From Euborellia annulipes (lineage: Eukaryota; Arthropoda; Insecta; Dermaptera; Anisolabididae): 64,000 nucleotides of DNA. Location of the stretch: assembly GCA_023213315.1 (NCBI GenBank), contig JAKCPI010005284.1:20461-84460 (forward strand), in the 5' to 3' direction. The notes beneath the pieces were generated by a model that was not told the DNA's origin, searched no databases, and saw only the letters and a list, made by a program, of their open reading frames with translations. Of this stretch, positions 1 to 11,300 are shown in pieces (positions within the stretch are counted from its first letter, which is position 1; the number at the start of each line of letters is the position of its first letter). The position numbers were made by a program, and so were the translations under genes.

Positions 1-496
1 TAGGGTGTTTCATTTAAATCGGACATTTTTCTTTTTTTCGCGGATACACCGAAATATTATTCCAAACATCGAAAAAAAATTCCCTCAAAGTTTCAGCCCT
101 TAATTTTAATTTTAAGTACTTCCTCTTGATCGTTGAATTTTTCCCATTTAAATAACATTTAAATCATTGTTGTTTTTTTTAAATTGTTATAGCTCAGTTC
201 GGTTTTATGGGTTTTCTTTGCGATTAGTCGCAATCTGGATTAGACACTCTTTAAAATGTTCAGTATTGTTTTATTGTTAAATGAACCGTTTCGTCGGTGT
301 CGGCGTCGAAAGCCCTATTTCCATGAAATTGTCATATTTGTTATTAACAAAACGGCTGAAGTTACAATAAAAAACGTAAGGAAAAACTTGCAGGAAATTA
401 GATTTACTACAAAAAATGACCTATGAAATATTTAGCTCAAGTGCTTTATTCACAAGAAGATATATTCAATTCAATCTATTTAAGGTATAATACAAT

Positions 497-598
497 ATCC
501 AAATGGCTTAAATAAAATCATCGGACTGCTTGGGGTCCGAACCCGCAACGTTCGGTATAGAAGGTAGGCACGCTACCTACTACGCCAAGCCCGAGGAT
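497..598 (-). repeat. tRNA-derived SINE, head part
   Basis: Read on the minus strand, there is an A-box-like stretch (TGGCGTAGTAGGTAGCG) followed by a B-box (GGGTTCGGACCC) and then the SINE body beginning GATTTTATTTAAGCC. The same head and body occur in the full-length copy at 36476-36755. This copy stops shortly after the body begins. It is a pol III-type retroposon and not a functional tRNA gene, since no matching acceptor stem is visible. Confidence 0.8.
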
Positions 599-644
599 CC
601 TATCTTCAGTTATTAGACTATAAAATTGTATAAAGGTTTAGTCC

Positions 645-689
645 AATAACTGAGGATGGCCAAATAAATTCAGGCCGAAACGTCTTATT
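645..689 (+). ncRNA. Small hammerhead-ribozyme motif (intact core, single copy)
   Basis: The core CTGAGGA is at 650-656 and GAAACGTC at 677-684. Stem II is GGCC (658-661) with GGCC (673-676). Stem I is AATAA (645-649) with TTATT (685-689). There is no stem III; the self-complementary ACGT (680-683) sits in its place, so cleavage would need two molecules pairing through it. This is the architecture known for small hammerheads of Penelope-like retroelements. Position 7 of the hammerhead core is naturally variable, so CTGAGGA is acceptable. Activity is inferred only. Confidence 0.75.
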
Positions 690-787
690 ATTAGAGTTTT
701 ATTGAAACTCGTGCGTTCCAATTAGGCTAATATCTCCATCCCTTCATTATGATCACATCACAGTCCAAATTTCAAGCAACAATAATT

Positions 788-1615
788 TTTAACTTTGCCC
801 ACCAACCATAGGTTGGGTTGGTAAAATTTATGTAATCATAAAAAAAAAATGGCGAAATTGAACTGAAGCTGCCAAAATGCGGATGGGGGGGGGGTGTTTT
901 GAGGTCCCCTGAATCCATTTAAGTATTTAATGGAATGAAGTCTGTGTGCCTGTGTGTATTTATGTCTGTGGTAATTTTTTTCGTCAACGAAATCTCAAAA
1001 ACTATTCATTCAATTGTTTTGAAATTTTGCACCCATAAACTAGGGGTAGAGGCCAAGAACTGAAAAGCTTTTGGTAAACATCGGACCATTAGGAGGAGCT
1101 CTAGGAGGGACAAATATTTTTTTCTTACATAACCAATAATTTTTTTTATATATTCAGAAACTAGACTTCCTCCCGAGTAAAATAATACATAATATGTATA
1201 ACATCGGACCATTAGGGGGGACTCTAGAGGGGAGGGGGGCAATATTTTTTTCTTGAATAGTGGGTGAGCAAAGTTGTGCGCTCTGCTTAGTCCGACCCTT
1301 TATTGTAATGATATCTGTGTGAGTCTGTGGTAATTTTTTTCGTCAATGAAAATTCAAAAACTATTTATTCAATTGTTTTGAAATTTTGCACCCATAAAAT
1401 AGGGGTAAAGGCCAAGAACTGAAAAGCTTTTGAAAAAATCGAACCATTAGGGGGGGGGGGGCTCTAGGGGGGAGGCCAATATATTTTTATTAGATAACCT
1501 ATAATTTTTTTATATATTCAAAAACTAGACTTCCTACCGAGTAAAATGATATATAATATGATAAACATCGGACCATTAGGGGGGGGGGGTACTCTAGAGC
1601 CACCCTGCCCCCAAA
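788..1615 (+). repeat. Interspersed repeat, two diverged direct copies
   Basis: A unit beginning around ACTTTGCCCACCAACC and containing TCGGACCATTAGGGGG near its end covers about 790-1230. Its second half repeats at 1300-1615. A third copy lies at 38490-38885 in the same orientation. Shared landmarks are a GT-rich tract, TTTTCGTCAACGAAA, and a CTAGACTTCC block. Open frames here (for example 1006-1242 on the minus strand) look like chance frames inside the repeat. No transposase or reverse transcriptase was recognised. Confidence 0.75.
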
Positions 1616-2111
1616 TATCCTACATCACAGACTAATGGCGCGCAAATCTGAGCCCTTCAAATTCATCTAAAGTTTGAGCGCTGTTTTCTTCTTGAAAAAT
1701 TGCTTTAAAAAAAAAATAAAAAATACTTATATTTTTTATTTTCATCGTAGAATTATTAGAGCAAATAAAATAAATTCATGCAAGTTCCCCTTTATAGAGA
1801 GGATAAGTGGCCGAGTTTGATTATAGAACGTTCTCTCCCCTCTTGTTACGAAAATGATTTCGATTTAATGAGCGTATCTAAATACACAGCATTTTTTCGA
1901 TTTACCGAAGTTTACAGCTGAAGAGTGCGAATTATCGAAAAAATTCGAATTATCGAGAGGAGAGAGTACAATCTGAAGATAAAGAGGCCTTGTAAGGTTA
2001 TATTGGAGGGGGAAGATCGGCATAAAAAACAACGAATATTTGGCATTTATGAAAAATAAACTCATAAGACACTTCGGAGTCTATATAAAATATAATAGGT
2101 ATATTATATAC

Positions 2112-2640
2112 AAAAAATCTGGTGTGACTGCCGCACAGCACACAATTTTCTCTTATCTTCGGTAATCGAAAGTTGTGTTCTGGGCAGTCACACCAGATTT
2201 TTCGTGTCGACAAGTTTTCGCCGATATATTAGAATTCAAGAATTCAATGTATTAGTATGGGAAAATATTTATATTTTGTTACCATGGCAACCATTTCTTT
2301 CAATGAAGTACAAGAGTAGTCTGCTTCAGATGGCAAAATGAGAATATACATTTTAAAGAGCATCTAAAAAATAATTGATTTTTGAATTTTAATCAAAATC
2401 GTTTTAGCGAATTTTGAGAAAATCGGAAAAAACTGAAAAAGTACATCAGTAAAGTACTAGTACTTTTTGGCCGATTTCGTTTAAAAGCTTATTTTCACGC
2501 CCTAGAGGGGTGCCTAACTTAAATATAAAATTTCAACCCCCTAGCTCAATTCCTTCATGCTTTAATTTGAACCCAGACAGACCATGTTGCAAAAACCACT
2601 TTTTTTTGGACCTCAAAGCGTGCATATCCATCAAAATCTC
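2112..2640 (+). repeat. Long interspersed repeat with a 94-bp terminal hairpin
   Basis: Positions 2112-2205 form a near-perfect inverted repeat bounded by AAATCTGGTGTGAC and GTCACACCAGATTT. It is followed by a body with CCATGGCAACCATTTC, AGTACTAGTACTTTT and AAAATCTCGA. The same hairpin-plus-body unit is at 58028-58716. Body-only or partial copies lie at 45233-45765 (reverse) and 62820-63475. No coding capacity was seen, so it is a non-autonomous element of unknown class. Confidence 0.75.
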
Positions 2641-2867
2641 GACTATTTTAAATAATTGAAACTACTTAGGATTTGAAGAATTCGATAGTATTAATCTTTG
2701 TAATTTTTAAATTCCCCCCCCCCCCCTCTTTCTTCCTTTAAATGAGGTCTTTGGATTTCACACATTAGTAGAAAGATTTTTATTTTCCCTACAACACTTT
2801 TTGCACTATAAATCCTAAATAATATTTATTTTTATTTTATTTTTTTTTTTACAATTTTTTTTTTTAG

Positions 2868-5800
2868 AAATTGTAGTCGATTCGGACATAGATGAGAGCA
2901 TGTCAGAATCTTTATCTTCTTGTTCAGAATGTTCGTCTTCTTCGGACGATTCCAGTGAAGAATCTGGAACTCATGAAGATGAAGGGGAAGAAGCAACAAG
3001 CGAGGTATTTATTTATTTCTATTTTTTATTATAATGATTATTTTTGATTAAAAAAATTTTTTTTTAAATTTTTTTAGGCTAGTGGTGAGGTAAGTTCGTC
3101 ATCAAGCGGCCATGGAGGCGTTAATAATAAACGCCGGATGGCTCTGACAACGACGACTCCTCAAACTCCAGTAACGTCTAGTAATACTACAACACATTCA
3201 TCGACAACACAAACGACTACAATGACGACATCGACCACCAGCAATTCAACAACCACATCGACGAATGGATCCACCAACTCTTCATCAACTACAACATCTA
3301 GTAATACTAATACAACAACAACGACAACAACAACAACACCTAAAGAAAAGAATTTAAAAAAAGGTGAGATAAGCATTATTATTACCTCCGATTTCAAAAC
3401 ATTGCCACATGCAGAGCATAAGTAAATTAATATCTTAACAATGTAATTAACGTCTAAAATTAAAAATACTACTTCTTTATATCGTGTCATTATTTGTAAA
3501 CAAAATTGGATTAATACGAAGGCTATCCAGAAAGTAAGTTCCGTTTTGAAAAAAAAAAAATAGTAAAAAAATGTTTTTGAAGCCAATTTTATTTTTACAT
3601 GAAAATACATGTCTTAGACTGTTTTTCAAAATAGTTTCCGACAATGTTCAAACACTTGTCGTAGCGGGTGACCAATTTTTGTAAACCATCTGCAAAGAAA
3701 CTCCCGCCAGTATAGATAGCCACGATTCCACAGCATTTTTCGTCTCATCGTCAGATCCAAAGCGCTTGCCACCTATCTCACTCTTCATGTGAACGAACAA
3801 GTGGTTGTCGAACAGTACCAAGTAAGGGCTGTACGGCGGGTGATCGAATTGCTCCCAATGAAACTGTCGAATAAGCGATTGAGTGAGTGTCATGGAGCAA
3901 CAAAATTCCTTCAGCCTTGACTTGGCGCTGTTCGACAACCACTTGTTCCTGCACATGAAGCGTGAGATAGGTGGCAAGCGCTTTGGATCTGACGATGAGA
4001 CGAAAAATGCTGTGGAATCGTGGCTATCTATACTGGCGGGAATTTCTTTGCAGATGGTTTACAAAAATTGGTCACCGGCTACGACAAGTGTTTGAACATT
4101 GTCGGAAACTATTTTGAAAAATAGTTAAAGACATGCATTTTCATGTAAAAATAAAATTGGCTTCAAAAACATTTTTTTACTATTTTTTTTTTTTTTTTCA
4201 AAACGGAACTTACTTTCTGGATAGCCCTCGTACATTGGAAAGAATACATAAATATTTCTCATTTCCTTTGGGAGAAATCGTAACTTTAGGAATTAATAAC
4301 TCAAAAAGTTATAAGAATTTCGGGATGAAAATAATTTTCCTGTAATCCCTAGAAGGTCCTCTTTAAGCATAAAAAATTTCGTTTCAAAATTCCAACGGGA
4401 AGTTGCCCAAATAGAGCGTGACAGACAGGCGGGCACTCGCCAATTATATAAATAGATTTTTTAATTAACAGATATGCTAATCTTTAATTTTCTCGAAACG
4501 AGAGAAAATGGACTTGCACCATTTTCAAAATAAATGGTCCATATATCTACATTTTTTTTTTTTAAATCTTATTTTAGAATCAAAATCGAATGTTAAAACG
4601 GAATCATCGCCAGAGGTTATGGATTCATCTCAGGATCATTTAGAGCCCCTCTCAATGGTCTGGGCTAAAAGTCGAGGGTACCCCTCCTACCCTGCTTTGG
4701 TTTGTATTCGATAGAATTAAAGCTTTTGTTGTTTTTTTAATTTATTTATAATATTTTTGTTTTTTTTATTCTCTGGCAGATTATTGATCCTGAAATTCCT
4801 AAGGGATATTTGCATTTGGGGTCAATACCGATTCCAGCTCCTCCAGCGGAAGTCCTTGCTTTGCGCTCCAGGCACCAGGATGATGTTTATTTGGTTCTCT
4901 TTTTTGACGCCAAAAGAACATGGCAAGTTTCTACTATTTTCTTAACAACCATCCTTTTATCAAGATCTAGGCAAACGGAAATGTGCCAGGCCAAATTCGG
5001 AGAAACAGGCTAACTCACGCGCAGTTGGGTCTATTATTTTTGACAATTTCTCAAATAAAAATTCTTATTTAATATTACACATGGGAACACTGACCGAGCA
5101 TGGGATCTATTAAACAATTTAGGTAATTTTAGTCTGCTGAATTTTTGTTGAATTGACTCTACTTTTTGAGATAAAGGCAATCTAATTTATACTAGAAATT
5201 ACATTATAGAAGGAGAATATCTGGTCAAACGCTTATTTTAAAATTATCAAATGATTTCAAACAAATAAAGTGCTATAAATGATACAAAGAATAATAAAAT
5301 TAATTATAAAAAACAAAAACTAATCAATAAGAGTTAAGAAGCACGTTTTGTATGCGATTTCCTTTGGTATCTTTCGTCCTGTTGTTTATCATGAAAGCCA
5401 GAGTCAATTCAAACAAAATAATTCATAGGCTGAGAACTTCGTCATCATAGCTATCTAAATTGACTTCATTAGCTTAAGCCGCAGAAAAAAAAATTTTTTT
5501 GTTCCCTGTGTTATTATTGGCATCGCTCAATAGATAACATCGCATCAAGTCTTATTTATATTAAATAAATAGACAATGGATGTGTTCAAAAAGATTTTTT
5601 ATAGTAAGGAAGAAAGAAAAGAGCGATTGCAGCTAGGTTTATTTCGTTTAATAATCGCTTCAAGCCGACGTTTCGGTCAGATATACGACATATATCTGTC
5701 ATCAGGGCTTCATATCATCAGGGCTGAAGCGTGTTGACGCGTTGTTTGTTGACACGCTTCAGCCATGATGATGGTCGTATATCTAACCGAAACGTCGGCT

Positions 5801-6835
5801 TGAAGCGATTATTAAACGAAATAAACCTAGCTGCAATCGCTCTTTTCTTTCTTCCTTACTACAAGATCTACTCAGCTATCCACCTCACTCTAAAGATATT
5901 TTATTCAAGTTATGATAGGTAAAGTTCGTTTCTTGCTTTTCGTGCAGATTTCAAACCATGTATCCCCCCCGACAGCGACTTCTGATCTTGCAAACAAAAC
6001 ACATGTCTTGATGAAGGCCGGAAGAATGGCCGAAACATCAAACAATTATTATTTTGCTTTAACTCTCTTTATCTCTTCATCATTAATTGTTTTTTATATC
6101 ATACTATTTTAGTAAATAAAATCATTTTTTTTTAGGCAATGGCTTCCAAGGAATAAACTTGAAAGATTTTGTCTGAGCAAAGAACGTGATCAGAGTAAAC
6201 TTGTCGAATCAAGAAAGCCACAAACAAGAAAGGCTGTCCAACGAGCTTTCGATCATGCCATGACTTATAAGCAACAGGTATTCTATTGTTTTATAAAAAT
6301 CTCTTGACTAAATTAGATGTAATGCCAATCAAAAGTAAATATAGTTCGCATTATAAATATATATATGCATTATAACGAAATGTAAAAATATAAGGTCATT
6401 TACGGACATCTCGACACCTTAAGAGAAAATGATGAATAACTCGTTAACATTTAAGGATTTAAGAGTATGCCGCCTATAGGCTAAAGTCCTTATGCCGCCC
6501 CTGAAAACGGAATTTTTTCAGCCCTGCGGGAAATTTTTTCCCTTCCTTGAAAATCATTTTACCTTTTTTTTTTGGGGGGGCCCTGCGCTTTATTTTCTCC
6601 CGTGAAATACATTAATACTCAACTGTCTTTTTAAATTGATTCTACAACAAAAACACAAACTTGCTTTATTATAGAACAATGAAGAGTAGTGAAAAATAAA
6701 CAATCGTAAACGTACCGAGCAAAATGATATCAACGATTAGGGGGATTATAAAAGAAAGTTAAGAATGGATTAACTAATTTTCAATTTTTGTCTTTTTAGG
6801 TGGCGGATTTAACAAAAGGAGCAAATAAATCTTAG
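2868..6835 (+). CDS. BRPF: BRPF/peregrin-type protein, 3' exons with the C-terminal PWWP domain (partial)
   Basis: Six exons join in phase: 2868-3004, 3078-3363, 4578-4699, 4780-4922, 6136-6277 and 6800-6835 (stop TAG). They give 287 residues. The part seen has an acidic/serine-rich segment (residues 5-45), a threonine-rich low-complexity segment (about 67-131), and a PWWP domain (about 165-270) with [15 protein letters not shown], an IPIPAPP segment and [16 protein letters not shown]. This order and these motifs match the C-terminus of BRPF1/2/3 and fly Br140, scaffolds of MOZ/MORF-type histone acetyltransferase complexes whose PWWP binds methylated H3K36 chromatin. The PHD fingers and bromodomain should lie upstream, outside the window. 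The fourth intron has a GC donor (4923-4924), because only that junction keeps the TWQWLPR frame. Which paralogue it is cannot be told from this part. Confidence 0.9.
3515..4232. mobile_element. Mariner remnant: inverted duplication of the transposase 3' half
   Basis: The element begins and ends with the same terminal sequence in opposite orientation (GGCTATCCAGAAAGTAAG at the left, its complement at 4207-4225). Both arms encode the C-terminal part of a mariner transposase, including [23 protein letters not shown] and [11 protein letters not shown]: 3648-3977 on the minus strand and 3883-4095 on the plus strand. The SPDLAPSDYHLF region holding the third catalytic Asp reads [12 protein letters not shown] in the minus-strand copy, so that residue is lost. 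The N-terminal half is missing. It lies in the second BRPF intron seen here. Confidence 0.8.
4245..4455 (+). repeat. Interspersed repeat fragment
   Basis: This block carries ATCGTAACTTTAGGAATTAA, a CTCAAAAAGTTATA core, CCTAGAAGGTCCTCTTTAA, and then a short run related to GACAGACAG. Related copies are at 51125-51300 and 51590-51690 (reverse) and 53650-53845 (forward). The copies have short open frames ending in the same residues (FGMKIIFL or FGAKIIFL), which is shared repeat sequence and not evidence for a gene. Confidence 0.65.
5663..5709 (-). ncRNA. Small hammerhead-ribozyme motif
   Basis: On the minus strand CTGATGA spans 5705-5699 and GAAACGTC 5674-5667. Stem I is AGCC (5709-5706) with GGCT (5666-5663). 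The region between the cores holds a strong hairpin (CAGATATA with TATATCTG), but two or three extra bases lie between it and GAAA, so stem II is not ideal. The core residues themselves are intact. Confidence 0.6.
5755..5806 (+). ncRNA. Small hammerhead-ribozyme motif with a mutated core
   Basis: ATGATGA (5765-5771) stands where CTGATGA is expected, and GAAACGTC (5789-5796) is intact. Stem I is long: GCTTC then AGCC on the left pairs with GGCT, one bulged T, and GAAGC on the right. Loss of C3, which is needed for catalysis, makes activity unlikely. It is the partner of the motif at 5663-5709. Confidence 0.55.
6008..6039 (+). ncRNA. Degenerate hammerhead-like motif
   Basis: TTGATGA (6008-6014), a GGCC/GGCC stem II, then GAAACATC (6032-6039). 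C3 is replaced by T, and ACGT has become ACAT, so the intermolecular palindrome is lost. It is probably a decayed member of the family, in the same BRPF intron as the fold-back at 5607-5865. Confidence 0.45.
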
Positions 6836-8380
6836 GGTTAAAAATAGCAATATGTATAAAATAAAATGTTTTAATTATATATGTTATTTCTTTGAAAATT
6901 TTTTTAAAATTTTCTATTATGTACATAAATAAATATTAACAAACTATATTGTGATTTAAAAAAAAAAAAAAAATCATAAAAAATTTCATTTATATTCATC
7001 AAAATTGAGATTTACAATCATTTTTTTAATTTTTATTTATTCTATTAGTTAATTGTATATTATTATAATCAATAAATAAAAGTATTTTATCAAATATGAA
7101 AAAAAAATAGCTTTAAATAGAAGAAGAATTAATGCTGCTTTAATATAAAATAATAAAATAGTGCCGAGGTAATTGAATTGTTAATCATATAGGCCTTCTA
7201 GTTGTTAAAAAAAAATCCAAATTTGTTAAACAAAAACAAAGAGTTGTAGCTATTTAATATATTTAATTTTTTATTATTTAACAAAAAAAAAACTTGATTT
7301 TATTACGTTTTTGATCTCACCATCCAGACTCATAATAGGATAAATAATATTCTATTTTCTAAAATAAGCACATAATTTTAATTATGATTAAATAATAAAT
7401 ACTTTGTTTTTAAGTCATGTCTCAATTTTATAAAAATTTTTTCTTCCTCTCCTTTTTTTATAATAAAAAGCCCAAGCGGAACATACACGATTAAAAATGA
7501 AGGGATTGGAGAAAAAATTTGAAGATTTGAGCATATATAGGAAGTAGCTGTTGTACAAAAGTCTTCGATTTTTGTTAAAAAAGAAATAAAATGTCATCAT
7601 CTAGCTTAGTTTTTTTTTTAAGAATATAGAAAAAATAAAAGATTCAATTGATGATATGGAATCAGCAAGTAGAAAAAATTAATGTCGTTTGTACTGGCAA
7701 AAAAATAAAGTTTCATCACTTATAAGCTCGAAATCTGGCGTTGGGACGGATGAATTCATTTGCACAAAGTAAAACAAATAGATCGTGTATGGATCGCTTT
7801 TGATCTTTTGAGCTATATTTCTTTTAATAAATAATTGAAAATTAAAAAAAAAAATTATTTTTGAAATTAATTTATTATTTTTATTTTCCACACTGACTGA
7901 TTGCATAGATTGAATTCTGAGATAAGGAAAAAAATACATGGAGAGAATTTTGAAAATTATTCTAATCCTTTAACTGCAAAATTCTTACTCTGCGCCGTTT
8001 TATTGCTATATATCAAAATACCATTAATTTCCTAATTTCTTTTTCTGATTCTAGTTCCGAGCTGATCTTTATTTTTCTTACATTGAAAACTATTTGATGC
8101 TACACTTCGGCAGTCTGTTTTCAGGTCAAAATTTTCCGAAAAAATTTGTAAATTCAATTATCACAAAAATTATTTTAAAAAAGCTCGCTCCCATCCATCT
8201 TTAAAGATCTTTATTTTTTAAATTTTCTATTATTTATATAAAAGTGTTTTATAAACAAGAGAGAGAAAATATTTCCATGTTTTTTTTTTTGTTATACATA
8301 TTATATATTAATTTTTCTTTTTTTTTTTATTTAAAATTATTCTTAATATTTACAGGTGAATAGTTAAAATTGATTAATAA
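6836..8380. other. Gap between the convergent 3' ends of BRPF and POLDIP2
   Basis: Very AT-rich with long A and T runs; no convincing coding exon or repeat was recognised. An AATAAA at 6860-6865 lies 25 bp after the BRPF stop. On the minus strand an AATAAA (plus-strand TTTATT at 8326-8331) lies about 50 bp after the POLDIP2 stop. These are the likely poly(A) signals. Confidence 0.6.
6860..6865 (+). promoter_or_regulatory. Likely poly(A) signal of BRPF
   Basis: AATAAA 25 bp downstream of the stop codon at 6833-6835. Confidence 0.55.
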
Positions 8381-11300
8381 TTATCGTTTGGTTTCTTCTG
8401 AAGGAGGATCTGAATTTTTATCAATATTATTATTCGGCGTCGTTGTTGAAGTCGTAGTCGTCGTCGTCGTCGTTGAGGTGGGTGTATTATCTGGAGGGTT
8501 GGATGAAGGTGGATCGTCATCGACTTTACTTTCTAACGAAAATGGCGGAATTCGACAATCAAAGGTGTAACCATCTTCACGTTCCATGCGAAATGTTCCC
8601 CTAAAGAAAAATAAAAAATAAGTAAGTACATTTTAATGGTTTTGACCTTTGCAATGTTATTAAATTAAAATTTTAGACTGAAAAAAGAAGAAAACGATGA
8701 GTGGGCTTAACTAACTTGACTGGCTTGAGTCGAGTTCTGGCATCAAAACAAAACAAGTTCCATTTAATTTTTTGGTGAAATATTAAAAACAAATTATATT
8801 TTTGTGTTATGGAAGATTCTGATACCCAGTGATTGGTTTGCGCCTAGGCCCGGGCCTAGGGCGGCAAAATTTTCAATATCAAAATTAATATAATTCAGTT
8901 AATCAAAAGGGCGGCGCATTAAACGGGGGGCTAGGGAGGCAGCAAGCCCAAATCCGCAACTGCTGATACCCAAGATAACGCTTAAGAAAGAAGGAATTTG
9001 TATTTGATCGTGCCCCCTCCCCTCCCCCGACCACCTATTTAAAATTATCAAATGTTGAAATTATACACTACCCGATAGTTTGCTCACTTAGAGGAGAATA
9101 TTATGTGCAAAGGTCAGGTTAGATTTTTCCACCAGAAATATTAAGCATTATCACTTACCACATATGTCCTGAGGGCGCTTGTAATGAAACATGAGAGGAA
9201 TATTGAAAAGCAGGCATGCCTGGTGAAAGGACCGGCTCCTGGCCTACGACACCTCTGCCTCGAACTGTCTCAAGGGTTCCTGATAATGAAAAAATTCGCC
9301 AATGACGTTCTCGGAGTTGAACTGATAAAGGACCAAGATTCTCCAAACGAATACAATACCTCCACTAAAAAAAAAAAAAAAAATCCAGAATCGTTATATA
9401 TACTAGTGCGCTTGCCTTTGGAGACTTTATCAATCTGAATCTTTGGCTTTTCCCTGGAAACCTCACAGATAAAATTTAGAAGATACTCTTTGAATGTGAT
9501 TTCAAGGGTAGATTTGGTAAGCCCCGCCCATACAGGGTGATCCACTATTTTATCCCTCTTTTCATTTCACTATTATTATGTTATTAACAGTGTAACATGG
9601 CTGCTTTCACTATGGTCCGTGCCATTTGATATATCAACGTAAGGACCAGCATTAGTGGCATACCGATGCAGTCGGGGTTCAACATTCCTGAAAGATCGTT
9701 GCAACATGTCGTTTGGTGCCCCCGCACACTCTTCCCTGACTGCTTTCAAAGTGTCCAAGTTACGCTCTTTTTTGGCATACACTTTCTTTTTCAAATACCC
9801 CAAGAGGAAAAAATGCGGGGTCAAGTCTGGATTTCTCGGTGGCCACAATTTTTGCGACGTCCAATAGTATGCATTTTTTCAGCGAGTTTTTAATTAAACC
9901 ACTGAGGAAGAAGAGCCTTCAGATATAAGGTGAAATAAAATTCGCTGAAAAAATACAATTGTTTTTTTTTTCACTCAACCCTGCGGCTGACCCTCGCCTT
10001 TTCTTAACGTGAAGTTGGCCAAATAGAGCGGGGCAGACGGAAAAATATAAATAAATAAAACATTCACCCAATAAACCGCTGTCTGTTGTGATTCTCGACT
10101 ACCCATATAAAATGGAATTACTGTTACTCGAACATTTTCTGTTGTTTCTTTATGGACATCTGATAATTCAAGCCAGGGGTGATTCTTTTTCTGCCAAGCT
10201 CGGAGAGTTTCTTGGGCGCCAAATGGTGGATCTAAAAAACCAAAAAAAGGAATGAACATGAGTGTAAGCAATTTTCCTTTCAACTGGAAATAAATACCTT
10301 TATCAGGTACAAGAGCGAGAAATTTATCAAAGAGTTCGTGATGCAACGGCTGTTTCTCTGTTGAACGATATGGAAGAATATCCTCGTGAGCAACGTAATC
10401 TAATCCTGGGATTGCATAGAGAGAGCGACTCGACTCTTGATTGCCTAAGAAAGTTACAGCTTCTGATTGGGCACGCTAAAATAATATAAAAAAATATTTT
10501 TTAATTAAAAGAAGAGAAAAATAAAATAGTGTTATTTGTATATTAACTTTTAAACGAGATACAAAGGATTAATTGGACCCTGTTATGCAATGGTGTGTCA
10601 AAGACCAAAAAATTCAAAAATTGAGTTAAGCACGGAATATTGTTTCAAATGCTTTAATTAATAGTATTTTTTATGAAATAGGTCCTAAAAAAATTAATAT
10701 TTAATGTTACTTGCACAATTGACAAGAAAAATTATATGGGACATCATGTATTTCATGTATTGTCTGATGAATTAAGGTACAAAAGAATCCTCCGCGTCTA
10801 ACTTTCTTTACCAATAAGATAAAAACAAAATGATCTTACGATAAAAGGACAATCCCGACTATCGATTAGCACTTGATAAAAAGTGTTGGTTTTTCCACGT
10901 ACTTCTTTTCCAACATGTTGACTAGAATCCGAATTATCACTAAAAATAAAAAGAAAAGAAAAGAAAAGAAAATAGAATAGTCTATTTTTAAAATGATAAA
11001 TACGCACATTTCTTTTTTGGCAGGAACATCTCTATCGTAAACACGAGCCAGCCAAGGAAAAAGGATCACTCCACGATATCCAAAAACGCGATGTAAAAAT
11101 AATTGTCCTGTGTCATATTGGCCTTGATCTCGAGGCAATTCTAATTTCCCAACTTCGGCTAATCTAAAGGAATAAATAAAAGAAACAAAATGTTTGTTAA
11201 GTTGGTAAATATATTCGTGTAGTTTTTTAAAAGAACCAAAATCTTTTATTTTAGCAATACTATTACTATTCTACAATATATTCCTTCTTTTTATTTGTAG

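Larger units (their letters stand above)
1..2867. other. Repeat-filled region upstream of the first BRPF exon, probably intronic
   Basis: No coding exon was found before the splice acceptor at 2866-2867. The first BRPF exon starts in mid-codon, so this stretch is most simply intron of that gene, with earlier exons outside the window. It holds a minus-strand SINE, one intact hammerhead motif, a family of diverged direct repeats (788-1615) and a long interspersed repeat that starts with a hairpin (2112-2640). The short open frames here lie inside the repeats. Confidence 0.6.
5607..5865. repeat. Fold-back element carrying a divergent pair of hammerhead motifs
   Basis: Arms of about 85-100 bp (5607-5690 and 5762-5863) are inverted copies of each other, starting AGTAAGGAAGAAAGAAAAG and ending in its complement. 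Each arm contains a hammerhead-like motif. It lies in the GC-AG intron of BRPF. A short duplicated CTGATGA segment between the arms (about 5699-5726, minus strand) suggests local slippage. Confidence 0.8.

Noticed and set aside
3161..3610. 149-codon minus-strand frame opposite the BRPF threonine tract
   Set aside because: A valine-rich antisense shadow of an (ACN)n coding tract.
10605..10720. Block shared with 46950-47100 (GAGTTAAGCACGGAATATTG)
   Set aside because: Considered as a conserved exon, but it is a repeat in two introns without an open frame; not long enough to name a family.
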